From contig NZ_JAJQJH010000013.1 in NCBI RefSeq assembly GCF_029544075.1, positions 36,809 through 100,808 of the forward strand: a stretch of 64,000 nt of DNA. Reading direction: 5' to 3'. The position numbers were made by a program, and so were the translations under genes. Below are positions 16,570 through 25,855 of the stretch, in pieces. A model generated the notes under the pieces. That model saw only the letters and a list, made by a program, of their open reading frames with translations, had not been told where the DNA came from and did no database searches. Source of the DNA: Chromohalobacter canadensis. GTDB taxonomy: Bacteria; Pseudomonadota; Gammaproteobacteria; Pseudomonadales; Halomonadaceae. The stretch's first letter is position 1, and each line of letters begins with the position of its first letter.

Positions 16570-17787
16570 ATGCGACGAGTGGTAGTCACCGGCCAAGGCA
16601 TCGTGTCTTGCCTCGGCAATGACCAGCACCAGGTACTGGACGCACTGCGCAACGGGCGCTCGGGTATTCGTTTCAAAGAAGAATACGCCGAACGTGGTTT
16701 CCGTAGCCATGTGGCCGGTGTCATCGATATTGATCTCGATACTTTAATCGACCGTAAGCTGCGTCGCTTCATGGGCGATGCTGCGGCATTCGCCTATGTC
16801 TCGATGGAACAGGCGATCCGCGATGCTGGCCTCGACGAAAGCGATATCTCCAACGAGCGTACCGGCCTGATCGCTGGCTCCGGCGGCGCGTCCAGCGCCA
16901 ACCAGGTCGAAGCCGCCGACGTCCTGCGCGAGAAGGGCCTACGTCGCGTCGGTCCCTACCGGGTCACGCGGACCATGGGCAGCACGGTCTCCGCCTGTCT
17001 CGCCACGCCGTTCAAGATCAAGGGCGTCAACTACTCTATCTCCTCAGCCTGCGCGACCTCGGCCCACTGCATCGGCAGTGCCGTCGAGCAGATCCAGCTC
17101 GGCAAGCAGGACGTGGTCTTTGCCGGTGGCGGCGAGGAGGAGCATTGGACGCTGTCTTGTCTGTTCGACGCCATGGGCGCGCTCTCGACTAGCTATAACG
17201 ACGCACCTGAATCCGCCTCGCGTCCCTATGACGCCTCGCGCGATGGCTTCATCATCGCCGGCGGTGGCGGCATGCTGGTGCTCGAAGAGCTGGAACACGC
17301 CAAGGCACGTGGCGCCAAGATCTATGCCGAAATCGTCGGCTATGGCGCCACCTCCGATGGCTACGACATGGTTGCACCCTCGGGCGAGGGTGCCGCACGC
17401 TGCATGCGGCAAGCCATGGCGAACGTGGACGGTCCGATCGACTATATCAATACCCATGGCACCTCCACCCCGGTGGGCGACATCGCCGAGCTCAAGGCGG
17501 TTCGCGAGGTGTTTGGCGATACCACGCCAGCGATGAGCTCCACCAAATCGCTGACCGGGCATTCGCTGGGCGCCACCGGCGTGCAGGAGACCATCTACTC
17601 GCTGTTGATGATGGAACACGCCTTCATCGCCGCCTCGGCCAACATCAGCGAGCTAGACGATGCTGCCCAGGGCTTCGATATCGTCGAGCAACGTCGCGAC
17701 AATGTTGCCATCGAGCGCGTGCTGTCCAATAGCTTCGGGTTCGGCGGCACCAATGCCTGCCTGGTGCTGCAGCGCTACCGGGACTGA
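16570..17787 (+). CDS. fabB: 3-oxoacyl-ACP synthase I FabB
   Basis: This is beta-ketoacyl-ACP synthase I, which elongates the cis-3-decenoyl product of FabA. The 405-aa product has the Cys-His-His triad: SSACATSAH (Cys), [11 protein letters not shown] (His) and [13 protein letters not shown] (His). The ATG at 16570 has an AGGAGG ribosome binding site at 16558-16563. It is co-transcribed with fabA and closed by a strong terminator. Confidence 0.97.
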   Translation: MRRVVVTGQGIVSCLGNDQHQVLDALRNGRSGIRFKEEYAERGFRSHVAGVIDIDLDTLIDRKLRRFMGDAAAFAYVSMEQAIRDAGLDESDISNERTGLIAGSGGASSANQVEAADVLREKGLRRVGPYRVTRTMGSTVSACLATPFKIKGVNYSISSACATSAHCIGSAVEQIQLGKQDVVFAGGGEEEHWTLSCLFDAMGALSTSYNDAPESASRPYDASRDGFIIAGGGGMLVLEELEHAKARGAKIYAEIVGYGATSDGYDMVAPSGEGAARCMRQAMANVDGPIDYINTHGTSTPVGDIAELKAVREVFGDTTPAMSSTKSLTGHSLGATGVQETIYSLLMMEHAFIAASANISELDDAAQGFDIVEQRRDNVAIERVLSNSFGFGGTNACLVLQRYRD

Positions 17788-17824
17788 TCCGCGACCTGAG
17801 CGCCGAGCGTTTCCCGGTAACACG

Positions 17825-17858
17825 AAAAAGGGGCGTCTCTCACGAGACGCCCCTTTTT
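17825..17858. terminator. Bidirectional rho-independent terminator (fabB / plsC)
   Basis: AAAAAGGGGCGTCTC at 17825-17839 pairs perfectly with 17844-17858 around a 4-base loop. There is an A-run on the left and a T-run on the right, so it serves both convergent genes. Confidence 0.93.
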
Positions 17859-17889
17859 GGCATGCTACCACACAATCGTCGACAGAAGC

Positions 17890-18645
17890 TCAGGCTGGCA
17901 CCTTAGTGGGCTCGCCCTCAACCTCGGGGCGCGGTACCGCGGAGATCTCGCGAAGCTGCGCTTCGATCCACTGCTCTACCTCGGCCAACACCTCGTCGGT
18001 CGCGCGCCCCTGCGTATCGATCGGCTCGCCGACCACCACATGCAAGTGTCCAGGCTTCTTGACCCAATGCCGTCCCGGCCAATGTTCCCCGGCATTGTGG
18101 GCCACAGGCAACACCGGGACACCAGAGCGGCAAGCAATTACTACACCACTCTTGTTGTAGCGACGCCGTTGCCCTGGCGCCACCCGAGTGCCCTCGGGAA
18201 AGATCAGCACCGAGAGTCCCTCAGCCAAACGCTGCGAGCCCTGCTCGAGCACCATGCGCATGGCCCGCGACGGTCGCGAGCGATCCAGCGCGATAGGTTT
18301 GATCAATCGTAGCCCCCAGCCGAAGACCGGCATATTGAGCAGCTCACGCTTGAGCACCGTGCACACCGGAACCTTGAGCAGCTGCAGGAACAGGGTTTCC
18401 CACTCACTTTGATGATTAGCGAGCACCACGCAGGGGCCCTCAGGCACGTTCTCGCGCCCGCTAACGTGATAACGCACCCCACAGGACACGGCGAACCAGC
18501 CCACGATGAAACGGTTATACAAATTCAGCAGCCGAAAACGCGAAAACAACGGCAAGAACGGTGCGGCCGGTAGCAACACTAGGCCGCTGATTAGTAGTGC
18601 CAGAAAGTAGCCGGCATAAAATACGAGACTGCGTAATACCTTCAC
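17890..18645 (-). CDS. plsC: 1-acyl-sn-glycerol-3-phosphate acyltransferase (PlsC family)
   Basis: This enzyme makes phosphatidic acid from lysophosphatidic acid at the inner membrane. The 251-aa protein starts with a hydrophobic N-terminal segment (FYAGYFLALLISGLVLLPA). Motif I is NHQSEWE, the HX4E form common in proteobacterial homologues, and motif III is FPEGTR. The start codon is GTG at 18645, overlapping the stop of the upstream reductase-like gene (GTGA), so the two are coupled. Confidence 0.9.
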   Translation of the reverse strand: MKVLRSLVFYAGYFLALLISGLVLLPAAPFLPLFSRFRLLNLYNRFIVGWFAVSCGVRYHVSGRENVPEGPCVVLANHQSEWETLFLQLLKVPVCTVLKRELLNMPVFGWGLRLIKPIALDRSRPSRAMRMVLEQGSQRLAEGLSVLIFPEGTRVAPGQRRRYNKSGVVIACRSGVPVLPVAHNAGEHWPGRHWVKKPGHLHVVVGEPIDTQGRATDEVLAEVEQWIEAQLREISAVPRPEVEGEPTKVPA

Positions 18646-19514
18646 GTTGCCGACTCCTTGTCATGCAACAGGCACCAATCATCCAACATGCGGCTCAGCT
18701 CGAGCCGCCAAGGCTTCTGATGGATACCGAAAACGTCCAACACGCGGCGGCAGTTCAGGACCCGCCGCAAGGGACGGTCGTGATGGTGATGCAAGGCATG
18801 CAATGTCCCTAATGTCGCGTCACGCTCCTGCCGTTCAAGATGCGTGGTGAGGTATGTGCGCACGACGGAGGCGAACGTATACGGGCTGATCGGCTCGGTA
18901 CCCGCTAGATGGTAGGCGCCCCAAGCATCGGCGCCACAACCTTGCTGCTGCATCATGCCGATCAACGCCATGGCCACCGCATCGACCGAGGTCGGACACA
19001 GGATGACGTCTTCCGCGGCGCGTACTTCGTCACCCGCCAGCAGCGTGTCGAGTAACTCGGGCAACCAGGCATGCGCCCCGCCAAGCGCGAACAGCGGCCC
19101 CAGCCGTACTATGAGGTGCCTAGGCAGACACTCACGCACCCGGTCGCCGGTCGCAATCAAGCGCTTCAAACTGTCATCTCGTGGCGCCGGAATGACATGC
19201 TCGTCGAGCGGCCCGTCGCCCCCCTCCTCATAGAGTTCATCGGACACGCACCAGATCAACGGCACATCGTATTCCCGACACAGCGCGAGATTGGCGTCGA
19301 CCGCTTCGACATGGGCCATGACCTCGGCGGGCGCCAAACGTGACGGCGCCGATAATGGCGGCACTATCAGCGCATCAGGCCGGGCCTCGGCCAAGGCCTC
19401 CGCCGCGACTTGCGTCTCCTCGACGATGGTCAGTTGAGTATCGCGACGTCTATTGGCCTCACGCGCCAGCGCAAGACTCAAGCAATGTCCCGCATCCGCC
19501 AGCAGCAGCTTCAC
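18642..19514 (-). CDS. RmlD/SDR-like sugar-nucleotide reductase-like protein
   Basis: This protein of about 290 aa resembles the dTDP-4-dehydrorhamnose reductase/extended SDR group. It has an N-terminal beta strand (KLLLADAGH), the VEAVDANLALCREYDVPLIWCVSDELYEE segment and a GAYHLAGTEPISPYTFA region. A normal glycine-rich NAD motif and a clear YxxxK are not obvious, so activity is uncertain. The GTG at 19514 with an AAGGAGA ribosome binding site is preferred over an ATG at 19604. It is translationally coupled to plsC; the shared pathway is unknown. Confidence 0.7.
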   Translation of the reverse strand: MKLLLADAGHCLSLALAREANRRRDTQLTIVEETQVAAEALAEARPDALIVPPLSAPSRLAPAEVMAHVEAVDANLALCREYDVPLIWCVSDELYEEGGDGPLDEHVIPAPRDDSLKRLIATGDRVRECLPRHLIVRLGPLFALGGAHAWLPELLDTLLAGDEVRAAEDVILCPTSVDAVAMALIGMMQQQGCGADAWGAYHLAGTEPISPYTFASVVRTYLTTHLERQERDATLGTLHALHHHHDRPLRRVLNCRRVLDVFGIHQKPWRLELSRMLDDWCLLHDKESAT

Positions 19515-19677
19515 GGCCTCTCCTTTCGCATGCTCGTCTCCTCGATTCGTCGTCCACCTCGTCGGCAGGGGCACATACTCGCCCATCGCCGTATTGTCTG
19601 TCATCTTCGTTGCCGCCGCACGGCGACGTGCCGTGTCATGCGCAAGGCTGACATTCTACGCCAAGCAGGCGACAGAC

Positions 19678-21540
19678 TCAGCCCGAAACCCCGGGGTGCC
19701 CCGCTACCAGACCACCCAGCACACGTTCCATTGCCAGAGCGGGCATGGGACGGAAGAAATAGAACCCCTGAACCAAGTCGCAACGCATCTCCCGGACCAG
19801 TGCGAGCTGCTCACGATTCTCGACCCCCTCGGCCACGACCTCCAGGCCCAGGCGGTGGCCGATGAAGATCGCAGCCTCCATGATCGCGCGATCCTTGGGC
19901 TGATCCGGGGCATCCCGCACGAAGGCACGATCGATCTTGAGTGCCGTTACCGGAAAGTGCTTGAGATAACTCAGCGACGAGTAGCCGGTGCCGAAATCAT
20001 CAATGGCGATGCGAAAGCCCAGGCCATGCAGCCTCCGTAAGCCTTCCAGGATACGGTCATCGGCCTCGATGAGCACATTCTCGGTGAGTTCCAACCCTAT
20101 ATCTTGAGGGCCCAGGCCATGGCGTGCCAGGCAATCCTCGAAGTGCTGAAAAACATCGGGCCGACTTATCTGCCGACCGGAGAAGTTGATATCGATGCGT
20201 CCGACGACCAATCCGGCCTCCCGCCACAGCACGCACTGTCGACAGGCGGTTTCCATGACCCAATCACCGAGACGATGGATCAGGTCAGAGCGTTCGGCGA
20301 GGGGAATGAACTCGGCCGGTGAGACCGGTGAACCCTCAGCCGGCTGCCAGCGCAGTAGCGCCTCGAGATTCTCGATACGCCCGCTCGCAGCAGAAACCTG
20401 CGGCTGGTAATGCAGAGAGAGCTCTCTGTTATCCAAAGCCTTCGTAAGCCGATCGACAAGGCGGTGCTGGTAGAGCAGTTGGTCATGGAGCTGCTGGTCG
20501 AAGAACCATACGCTACCGCGACCATCCAGCTTGGCCCGGTTCTTGGCCACGTCAGCGTTACGGATCAGCTCGCTGGCCGTTTTGCCGTTGTCCGGATAGA
20601 GGCTGATCCCCAGACAGGCCGTCACCTGATGCCGAGAACCATCCAACAGAAAAGGAGAGTGAAGAACCTCTTGAACCTTGTGAACCAGCTGCAAGAGCAT
20701 TTCCTTGCGCTGACACATCGGGAAGGCGATGACGAATTCATCGCCGGAGAGCCGCGACATGATGTCTGACGCTTCCGTCACTCGATGCAGCCGCCGGGCC
20801 AACTCGACCAACAGCCGATCACCCTGTTCATAGCTTAGGGCGTCATTGATCGCCACGAAGTCGTCGATATCCAGATAGACCAGCATCATCCCGGCACTCT
20901 GTCGGCGACAATCGACGATGACCTCGTCCAGCTGCACCTCGAACGTCTGGCGATTGGGCAGACGCGTCAGGGCATCGAAACGCGTGGCAAAATCCAGCTC
21001 GCGATACGCCCGCTTCTGAGCCGAGAGATCCACGTCGACACAGAACATCAGGGGATTCTCGGTGTGTTCGCCAAGCATCACGTGATGAGAGAAGACCGAA
21101 ACCGGCTCCCCACTCTTGTGCTGAAGCTCGAGCTCTTCCGCCGGGATGTTGACCCCTTCTCTCACCCAAGCCCGATGCGCCTGAATCACAGATTCACGCA
21201 TGGACTCCGGGATAATCAACTCTTCCAGCGATTGGCCCTGCGCCTCCGCGGCGCCATAACCGTATAGCCGGGTGCTGGCCTCGTTCCAGTAGATCACACG
21301 GCGCTCGCGATCATAGCCCTGGACCGCCACTCTGGGCAGGCTCTCCAGTAGAGCTCGGAAGCGCTGTTCGCTCTCCAGATACTGACGGCGCAAGAGCTCA
21401 ATATCGTCCTGAACACTATCGCTTTGAGCCTCTGACCATCTCGCCCTGAGCTGTTGCCACCGACGCGCTAGTTTATGACACCGCAAGATTAGCCAGCGTC
21501 GAAAAACGACATCGTAACCGCCCATCCACTTTTCCATCAT
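19678..21540 (-). CDS. PAS-GGDEF-EAL protein with SGDEF variant
   Basis: This 620-aa protein has a PAS domain (about residues 60-175), a GGDEF domain whose signature reads SGDEF ([13 protein letters not shown]), and an EAL domain. The EAL domain keeps the catalytic set: [20 protein letters not shown], the Lys of TALKID, VAEGVEN and QGFYF. Phosphodiesterase activity is the likely output. The first Gly-to-Ser change may weaken the cyclase or turn it into a GTP-sensing module. No membrane segment is obvious. The start is uncertain, since ATGs at 21540, 21537 and 21525 all have weak ribosome binding sites. Confidence 0.9.
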   Translation of the reverse strand: MMEKWMGGYDVVFRRWLILRCHKLARRWQQLRARWSEAQSDSVQDDIELLRRQYLESEQRFRALLESLPRVAVQGYDRERRVIYWNEASTRLYGYGAAEAQGQSLEELIIPESMRESVIQAHRAWVREGVNIPAEELELQHKSGEPVSVFSHHVMLGEHTENPLMFCVDVDLSAQKRAYRELDFATRFDALTRLPNRQTFEVQLDEVIVDCRRQSAGMMLVYLDIDDFVAINDALSYEQGDRLLVELARRLHRVTEASDIMSRLSGDEFVIAFPMCQRKEMLLQLVHKVQEVLHSPFLLDGSRHQVTACLGISLYPDNGKTASELIRNADVAKNRAKLDGRGSVWFFDQQLHDQLLYQHRLVDRLTKALDNRELSLHYQPQVSAASGRIENLEALLRWQPAEGSPVSPAEFIPLAERSDLIHRLGDWVMETACRQCVLWREAGLVVGRIDINFSGRQISRPDVFQHFEDCLARHGLGPQDIGLELTENVLIEADDRILEGLRRLHGLGFRIAIDDFGTGYSSLSYLKHFPVTALKIDRAFVRDAPDQPKDRAIMEAAIFIGHRLGLEVVAEGVENREQLALVREMRCDLVQGFYFFRPMPALAMERVLGGLVAGHPGVSG

Positions 21541-21680
21541 CGAAAGATGCTGTTGCCTGCATCATGAAACCAGATGACGCCCTCGCACTATCTCGCTCAC
21601 TTCATACTCAAGGCATACGCAGGAATTCATCTAAATGTCAGCCCGACTCAGCCTGGCGTTGTCATCTGGCGTCACGAACC

Positions 21681-21694
21681 GTGATCAAAATCAA
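21681..21694. promoter_or_regulatory. FNR/Anr-like box upstream of the dioxygenase
   Basis: GTGAT-CAAA-ATCAA matches the FNR/Anr/DNR consensus TTGAT-N4-ATCAA at 9 of 10 positions. A TATACC hexamer at 21712-21717 could be the -10, which would place the box centre near -36. The surrounding stretch (about 21690-21735) is AT-rich, as expected for a promoter. Confidence 0.5.
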
Positions 21695-21757
21695 CGTAAT
21701 ACAACAATCTTTATACCTTTTTTGATATTTCGCTGCAGATATTCTCCTTTCCGAAGG

Positions 21758-21779
21758 TTGCCCGGACGATATCGGGCAA
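21758..21779. repeat. Inverted repeat in the dioxygenase leader
   Basis: TTGCCCG at 21758-21764 and CGGGCAA at 21773-21779 flank an 8-base spacer, 33 bases before the start codon. It could be an operator or an mRNA hairpin. Confidence 0.55.
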
Positions 21780-21811
21780 TCTCGCCCCATATATCAATGG
21801 AGAAGATCTCA

Positions 21812-22606
21812 ATGAAACTCGACACCCTCAAGCGTGGCTTCAATTCCAGCACCATACCCTCCGATCCGCTCGCCGACTACTGGTCGCCGACGATTCACCA
21901 AGCCCTGAACCAGCAGGACTGGAGCAAAACCGAGGTGCGTTCCCGAGTAGACCTCAAGGCTTGGCAGGCATTCACCGCCGACTTGCCCCGGGACCCCTAT
22001 GTCAATCGTCGCTGGAAACGTATGTCCTGGCTGACGCTGGATGAACGTGACGACGTCGTCGATATGGGCCATTGCCCCATGGCTCAGGGCGGCACCTTTA
22101 ATGATGCGGAGAGCATGGCAGACCGCCTGCGCTACTATGAGCCGCTGACGCCGGCGTTCATGGCCCGACCGGACGTGAAGGCCTTCGTGCGTGCCTGGGC
22201 GCGGCTCTGGGACCTGAAACCCAACGAACCTATCCTGATGCAGATAACCGGCGTTCGTGGAGAAGGCATGATCGATCCCCTGCAGGGACAGGGGATTCAT
22301 GCCGACGGATGCAAGGCGCTGAGCATCCTGGTGTTAAGTCGCCACAATGTCGGCGGGGGCGATAACCACCTGTATGCCGACAAGGCGGGCACTTTCCCCG
22401 TGGCCGACACGACCCTCGCCCCGGGCGATATCCTCCACCTGCGTGATGACCGTCTCTTTCATAGCGTGGACGGTATCCACCAGGAAGATGCCGGCGCGCC
22501 CTTCGAGCGCTTCATCATCATCATCAACAGCCGCTTCGTGGATCCGTTTCAGAACCAAATCCTGCGTCGGCACTTTCCCGAGGCGGTGCTCAACGAGACC
22601 CGCTAA
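21812..22606 (+). CDS. 2-oxoglutarate/Fe(II) dioxygenase, PF10014 (BsmA/IDO-like)
   Basis: This 264-aa protein resembles the 2OG-Fe dioxygenase family that includes BsmA and amino-acid hydroxylases such as L-isoleucine 4-hydroxylase. The metal triad is visible as HAD (GIHADG) plus His in LFHSVDG. A downstream Arg in ERFIIIINSR is placed to bind 2-oxoglutarate. It probably hydroxylates a free amino acid; the substrate is not predictable. The ATG at 21812 has GGAGAAG at 21799-21805. It is monocistronic with its own terminator, between a c-di-GMP gene and the NO-detoxification pair. Confidence 0.82.
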   Translation: MKLDTLKRGFNSSTIPSDPLADYWSPTIHQALNQQDWSKTEVRSRVDLKAWQAFTADLPRDPYVNRRWKRMSWLTLDERDDVVDMGHCPMAQGGTFNDAESMADRLRYYEPLTPAFMARPDVKAFVRAWARLWDLKPNEPILMQITGVRGEGMIDPLQGQGIHADGCKALSILVLSRHNVGGGDNHLYADKAGTFPVADTTLAPGDILHLRDDRLFHSVDGIHQEDAGAPFERFIIIINSRFVDPFQNQILRRHFPEAVLNETR

Positions 22607-22632
22607 GATTCACCGCAAATCCCAAACGGGTC

Positions 22633-22657
22633 GGCGCCGGAGTTCGTCTCCGGCGCC
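22633..22657 (+). terminator. Hairpin after the dioxygenase gene
   Basis: GGCGCCGGAG (22633-22642) pairs with CTCCGGCGCC (22648-22657) around a 5-base loop. It is followed by TCTTCCC, a weak T-tract, 26 bases after the stop codon. Confidence 0.75.
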
Positions 22658-22715
22658 TCTTCCCTAGATAAAAGCGCCAGTCAGGCGCTGCATGTCATGC
22701 CTGGCGCACAACGCA

Positions 22716-22743
22716 AAACGCCACGCCGAATGGCGTGGCGTTT
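22716..22743 (-). terminator. Terminator downstream of hmp
   Basis: A perfect 12-bp stem (AAACGCCACGCC with its complement) around GAAT. On the minus strand it ends in a T-run, 20 bases after the hmp stop. Confidence 0.85.
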
Positions 22744-22762
22744 CGGTCATCGACACGGCGTC

Positions 22763-23944
22763 TCAGGCGACGCGTGCCAACGACTCGGCAGGCCCGAAGA
22801 ATTCATGATGGCGCCGGCTGGCCGCGACGCCGAGCGTTTCCAGCGCCACATCGACGCAGCGCATGAAGTCCGCCGGCCCCACCGTATAGTACTGCGCGTC
22901 ACGCGGGGCGTAGTCCGCCAGCAGCGCGGCATCCACACGGCCAACGTGATCAGGGGAGTCCTCCGGGCGCGGTTGCGAATAGACGGTGGCCACTTGCAGC
23001 AACGCCGGAAACGCCTTGCGTAACTCCTCCAGCTCGTCGGCAAACGCACGCACCGCACCGTCGCGTGCCGCATGCAGGTAGACGACCCGGCGTCCTTCCT
23101 CGAGCGCCTGCCGTGCCAGCGGCAGCATCGGTGTCTGCCCCACGCCACCACTGATCAGCATCACCGGCGTGTCGCCTGCGGCCAGGGTCAAATGCCCCGC
23201 CGGCGGTAGCAGCTCCAGGGTGTCGCCCACCGCCAGGCGGTCATGAAAATGGCGACTGACCTGGCCACCCTCCTCGCGCTTGATGGAGATCCGATAGGTC
23301 CGACCATTGGGCGCCGCCGAGAGGCTGTAGTGGCGATGCACGGTGTCGCCGTCGATGGCCAGTTTGAGGCCAATATACTGTCCCGGGCGATGCTCAGCGA
23401 CCGCACCGCCATCTACCGGCGCCAGCTCGAAGGAAGTGATGACGGCGCTCTCGGGATGCTTGGCGACAATGCGGAACTCACGGGTGCCGTCCCAACCACC
23501 AGGCTGGGTGGCGAAGTCGTGATAGCGACGTGCCTCCTTCTCGATCAGCAGCCCCGCCAGTTCCTCATAAAGCGCGCTCCAGGCATCGGCGACCTCCTCC
23601 GTTACTGCCTCGCCCAGTTCCTCGCCGATCGCCACCATCAGACATTCGCCGACGATGGGATAGTGCTCGGGACGAATGCCCAGCGAGACGTGCTTGTCGA
23701 CGATGATACCCAGCACATCGTCGAGACGTTCAGGCTCGTGCCGCAGTTGTACATAGGCAACGACGGCGCCCGCCAGCGCGCGAGGCTGTCCACCGCTTTG
23801 CTGGTGCGCGGCGTTGAACAACGTCTTCACCTCGGGATAACGCGCAAACATCAACGGGTAAAAGCGCTTGGCGATGGCTTCGATGTGTTCGGCAACCACC
23901 GGTGTAGTGGCGGCGATTACGGACTCCTGGGCGGATGTCAGCAT
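22763..23944 (-). CDS. hmp: Flavohemoprotein, nitric oxide dioxygenase
   Basis: Hmp oxidises NO to nitrate with O2 and NAD(P)H in the cytoplasm. The 393-aa protein has the N-terminal globin domain (residues about 1-140; proximal His region LGIRPEHYPIVGE), then FAD-binding (RHYSLSAAP) and NAD-binding (GGVGQTPML) ferredoxin-reductase domains. The length matches the family (396 in E. coli). Control by the divergent NorR is supported by a consensus sigma-54 promoter and NorR-like sites in the 251-base intergenic region. Confidence 0.97.
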   Translation of the reverse strand: MLTSAQESVIAATTPVVAEHIEAIAKRFYPLMFARYPEVKTLFNAAHQQSGGQPRALAGAVVAYVQLRHEPERLDDVLGIIVDKHVSLGIRPEHYPIVGECLMVAIGEELGEAVTEEVADAWSALYEELAGLLIEKEARRYHDFATQPGGWDGTREFRIVAKHPESAVITSFELAPVDGGAVAEHRPGQYIGLKLAIDGDTVHRHYSLSAAPNGRTYRISIKREEGGQVSRHFHDRLAVGDTLELLPPAGHLTLAAGDTPVMLISGGVGQTPMLPLARQALEEGRRVVYLHAARDGAVRAFADELEELRKAFPALLQVATVYSQPRPEDSPDHVGRVDAALLADYAPRDAQYYTVGPADFMRCVDVALETLGVAASRRHHEFFGPAESLARVA

Positions 23945-23988
23945 GATGTCTCCTCGCGATAGGCGTTCAAGTGTGTGCCCCTGCTATC

Positions 23989-24003
23989 GCAATCGGAGTG
24001 CCA
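23989..24003 (-). promoter_or_regulatory. Sigma-54 promoter of hmp
   Basis: The minus strand reads TGGCAC-N5-TTGC, a full match to the -24/-12 consensus. It lies 45-59 bases upstream of the hmp start, so transcription should begin near 23978. Confidence 0.88.
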
Positions 24004-24135
24004 ACTCGGCTCATTTAGCCGTGTCCGCGACATTGTGCCACGCCAGTGCCTGTCGAGACCGCGTGGTTGCCGCGTTGCAGAAACTTCAGGGCGCAGCCCA
24101 GTAGACGACGAGCACTTGCCCTCGGCGTAATGACT

Positions 24136-24146
24136 GTCAAAATAAC
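24136..24146. promoter_or_regulatory. NorR-like site 1
   Basis: GTCA-AAA-TAAC fits GT-N7-AC and differs by one base from GTCA-N3-TGAC. It lies about 135 bases upstream of the hmp sigma-54 promoter, a normal enhancer distance. Confidence 0.6.
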
Positions 24147-24159
24147 ACCCACATCGCAT

Positions 24160-24170
24160 GTCACTATGAC
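24160..24170. promoter_or_regulatory. NorR-like site 2 (perfect)
   Basis: GTCA-CTA-TGAC is an exact match to the GTCA-N3-TGAC core reported for E. coli NorR enhancers. Confidence 0.75.
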
Positions 24171-24189
24171 AATTTGCTCGAAAGAGAAT

Positions 24190-24200
24190 GTCCAAATGAC
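24190..24200. promoter_or_regulatory. NorR-like site 3, overlapping the norR start codon
   Basis: GTCC-AAA-TGAC fits GT-N7-AC. The ATG of norR (24196-24198) lies inside the site, so occupancy could affect expression of the regulator itself. Confidence 0.55.
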
Positions 24201-25764
24201 AGTCTTCTTGCACACCCTGCGCGACCTACTCGCCGATCTCAGCGTCGGGCGTGGCAGCGACGCTCTGCCCGAGCGCTGGGCAAAGCTGCTCGCCGCGCTG
24301 GTCGGCGATTATCCCGCCGATGCCAGCACGTTGATGGTCGCTCACGACGACGGCCTGCAGCCCGTGGCCGTGCTAGGCCTAGACGACGAAGTCCGCGGAC
24401 GCCGCTTTAGCCTGACCGCGCACCCGCGTCTAGCCGCAATCGCCGCGCATCCCGGCGTGTGCCGCTTCCCGCTAGATTCGCCGTTGCCCGATCCCTTCGA
24501 TGGTCTGCTCGACGACACCTTGAGCCATGTGCATGACTGCATGGGCGTGGCCCTGCGCGATGGCGACCGACTGCTCGGCATGCTGACGCTGGATGCCCTG
24601 ACGCCGGGTTGCCTGGCCACCGTCGATGATGACGAACTGTTGGCCGCGGCGGGCCTGTTGGCGACCTGCCTGCGTCTCGCACAGCAGCTCAGCGATACCC
24701 GTTCGCGCCTCAATCAGGCACTCGACCAGCACTTCACCGATCAGGACGCACCGCGTCACAGCACGCCCGATTGGCAGAGTCCTGCCATGCGGCGGTTGGA
24801 GGAAAGCCTCGCCCTGGTGGCGCCCACCGACATGAGCGTGCTGTTGCATGGCGAGACCGGGGTCGGCAAGGAGCGTATCGCCCGCCGCGTGCATGCGCTT
24901 TCCGCACGTCGCGAGGGGCCACTAGTACGCGTCAATTGCGCGGCCCTGCCCGAGTCGCTGATTGAAAGTGAACTCTTCGGCCATCGGCGCGGCGCGTTTT
25001 CCGGGGCCGTCCGCGATCATCGCGGCCATTTCGCCATGGCCCACGACGGCACGCTGATGCTCGACGAAATCGGTGAACTACCGTTGGCCATGCAGCCCAA
25101 GCTACTGCGCGTGCTGCAGGAAGGCGAGATTCAGCCGCTGGGAAGCGAAACCCCGCAGCGCGTCAACGTGCGCCTGGTCGCGGTCACCAATCGCGACCTG
25201 AGCCAGGAGGTCGCCGCCGGGCGCTTCCGCGAAGACCTCTACCACCGTCTGAGCGTCTTCCCCTTGCAGGCCCCGCCCCTGCGGGAGCGTCGCGAGGATG
25301 TGCCGCTGCTGGCCGGTGGCTTCCTGGAGGACAACCGCATTCGCCTGGGGCTCGCCAATCTGCGCCTCGACCTCGCGGCCGAACACGCCCTACTGTCCTG
25401 GCCGTGGCCAGGGAACATCCGCGAACTGGAGCATACCCTGGGACGTGCCGCGCTACGTGCCTTCGGAGACCAGTCTCCTGCAGGGCAGGACGCGCGTCGC
25501 AATGCCGTAGTCCGCATCGCCGCGCATCACTTGGAACTGCCGACAACGCCCGCCGACGACACCACTTCTTCCGAACCCACAGTACCCGAAACGCACCCCG
25601 CGCCCCCCGTGCCGCTACGCGAAGCCGTCGAGGACTTCCAGCGCCGGCATATCGCCCACGCACTGGAGGTACACGATGGCAACTGGGCCGCTACCGCGCG
25701 AACCTTGGGAACGGATAGCGGCAATCTGCACCGTCTGGGTAAACGCCTGGGGCTTAAACCTTAA
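24196..25764 (+). CDS. norR: NorR/FhpR-type sigma-54-dependent NO-responsive activator
   Basis: This 522-aa regulator has an N-terminal GAF domain (about 1-170; it binds non-heme iron and NO in NorR). A central AAA+ domain has Walker A GETGVGKE, the loop GAFSGA in place of the usual GAFTGA, and Walker [12 protein letters not shown]-terminal Fis-type HTH follows ([25 protein letters not shown]). The ATG at 24196 starts [12 protein letters not shown] as in the family; upstream in-frame ATGs would include the enhancer sites. It is divergent from hmp, as in the P. aeruginosa FhpR-fhp pair. A strong terminator follows. Confidence 0.93.
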   Translation: MTVFLHTLRDLLADLSVGRGSDALPERWAKLLAALVGDYPADASTLMVAHDDGLQPVAVLGLDDEVRGRRFSLTAHPRLAAIAAHPGVCRFPLDSPLPDPFDGLLDDTLSHVHDCMGVALRDGDRLLGMLTLDALTPGCLATVDDDELLAAAGLLATCLRLAQQLSDTRSRLNQALDQHFTDQDAPRHSTPDWQSPAMRRLEESLALVAPTDMSVLLHGETGVGKERIARRVHALSARREGPLVRVNCAALPESLIESELFGHRRGAFSGAVRDHRGHFAMAHDGTLMLDEIGELPLAMQPKLLRVLQEGEIQPLGSETPQRVNVRLVAVTNRDLSQEVAAGRFREDLYHRLSVFPLQAPPLRERREDVPLLAGGFLEDNRIRLGLANLRLDLAAEHALLSWPWPGNIRELEHTLGRAALRAFGDQSPAGQDARRNAVVRIAAHHLELPTTPADDTTSSEPTVPETHPAPPVPLREAVEDFQRRHIAHALEVHDGNWAATARTLGTDSGNLHRLGKRLGLKP

Positions 25765-25790
25765 GCATTACCGACTGGGCTGACCCCTTT

Positions 25791-25825
25791 ACCTATAAAG
25801 CCCCGAATGTCGGGGCTTTATAGGT
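25791..25825. terminator. Bidirectional terminator (norR / ssb)
   Basis: A perfect 16-bp stem (25791-25806 with 25810-25825) around a 3-base loop, with AT-rich outer ends and a GC-rich core. It lies between convergent norR and ssb. Confidence 0.93.
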
Positions 25826-25855
25826 TACACATCACGCTTCCATCTTCGGCAAACG

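Noticed and set aside
17890..18645. HX4E instead of HX4D motif in PlsC as an oddity
   Set aside because: The HQSxWE form is common in proteobacterial PlsC homologues and does not signal inactivation.
21241..21811. Possible longer dioxygenase starting at 21635
   Set aside because: The extra N-terminus would be encoded by AT-rich promoter DNA containing the FNR-like box, while ATG 21812 has a proper ribosome binding site.
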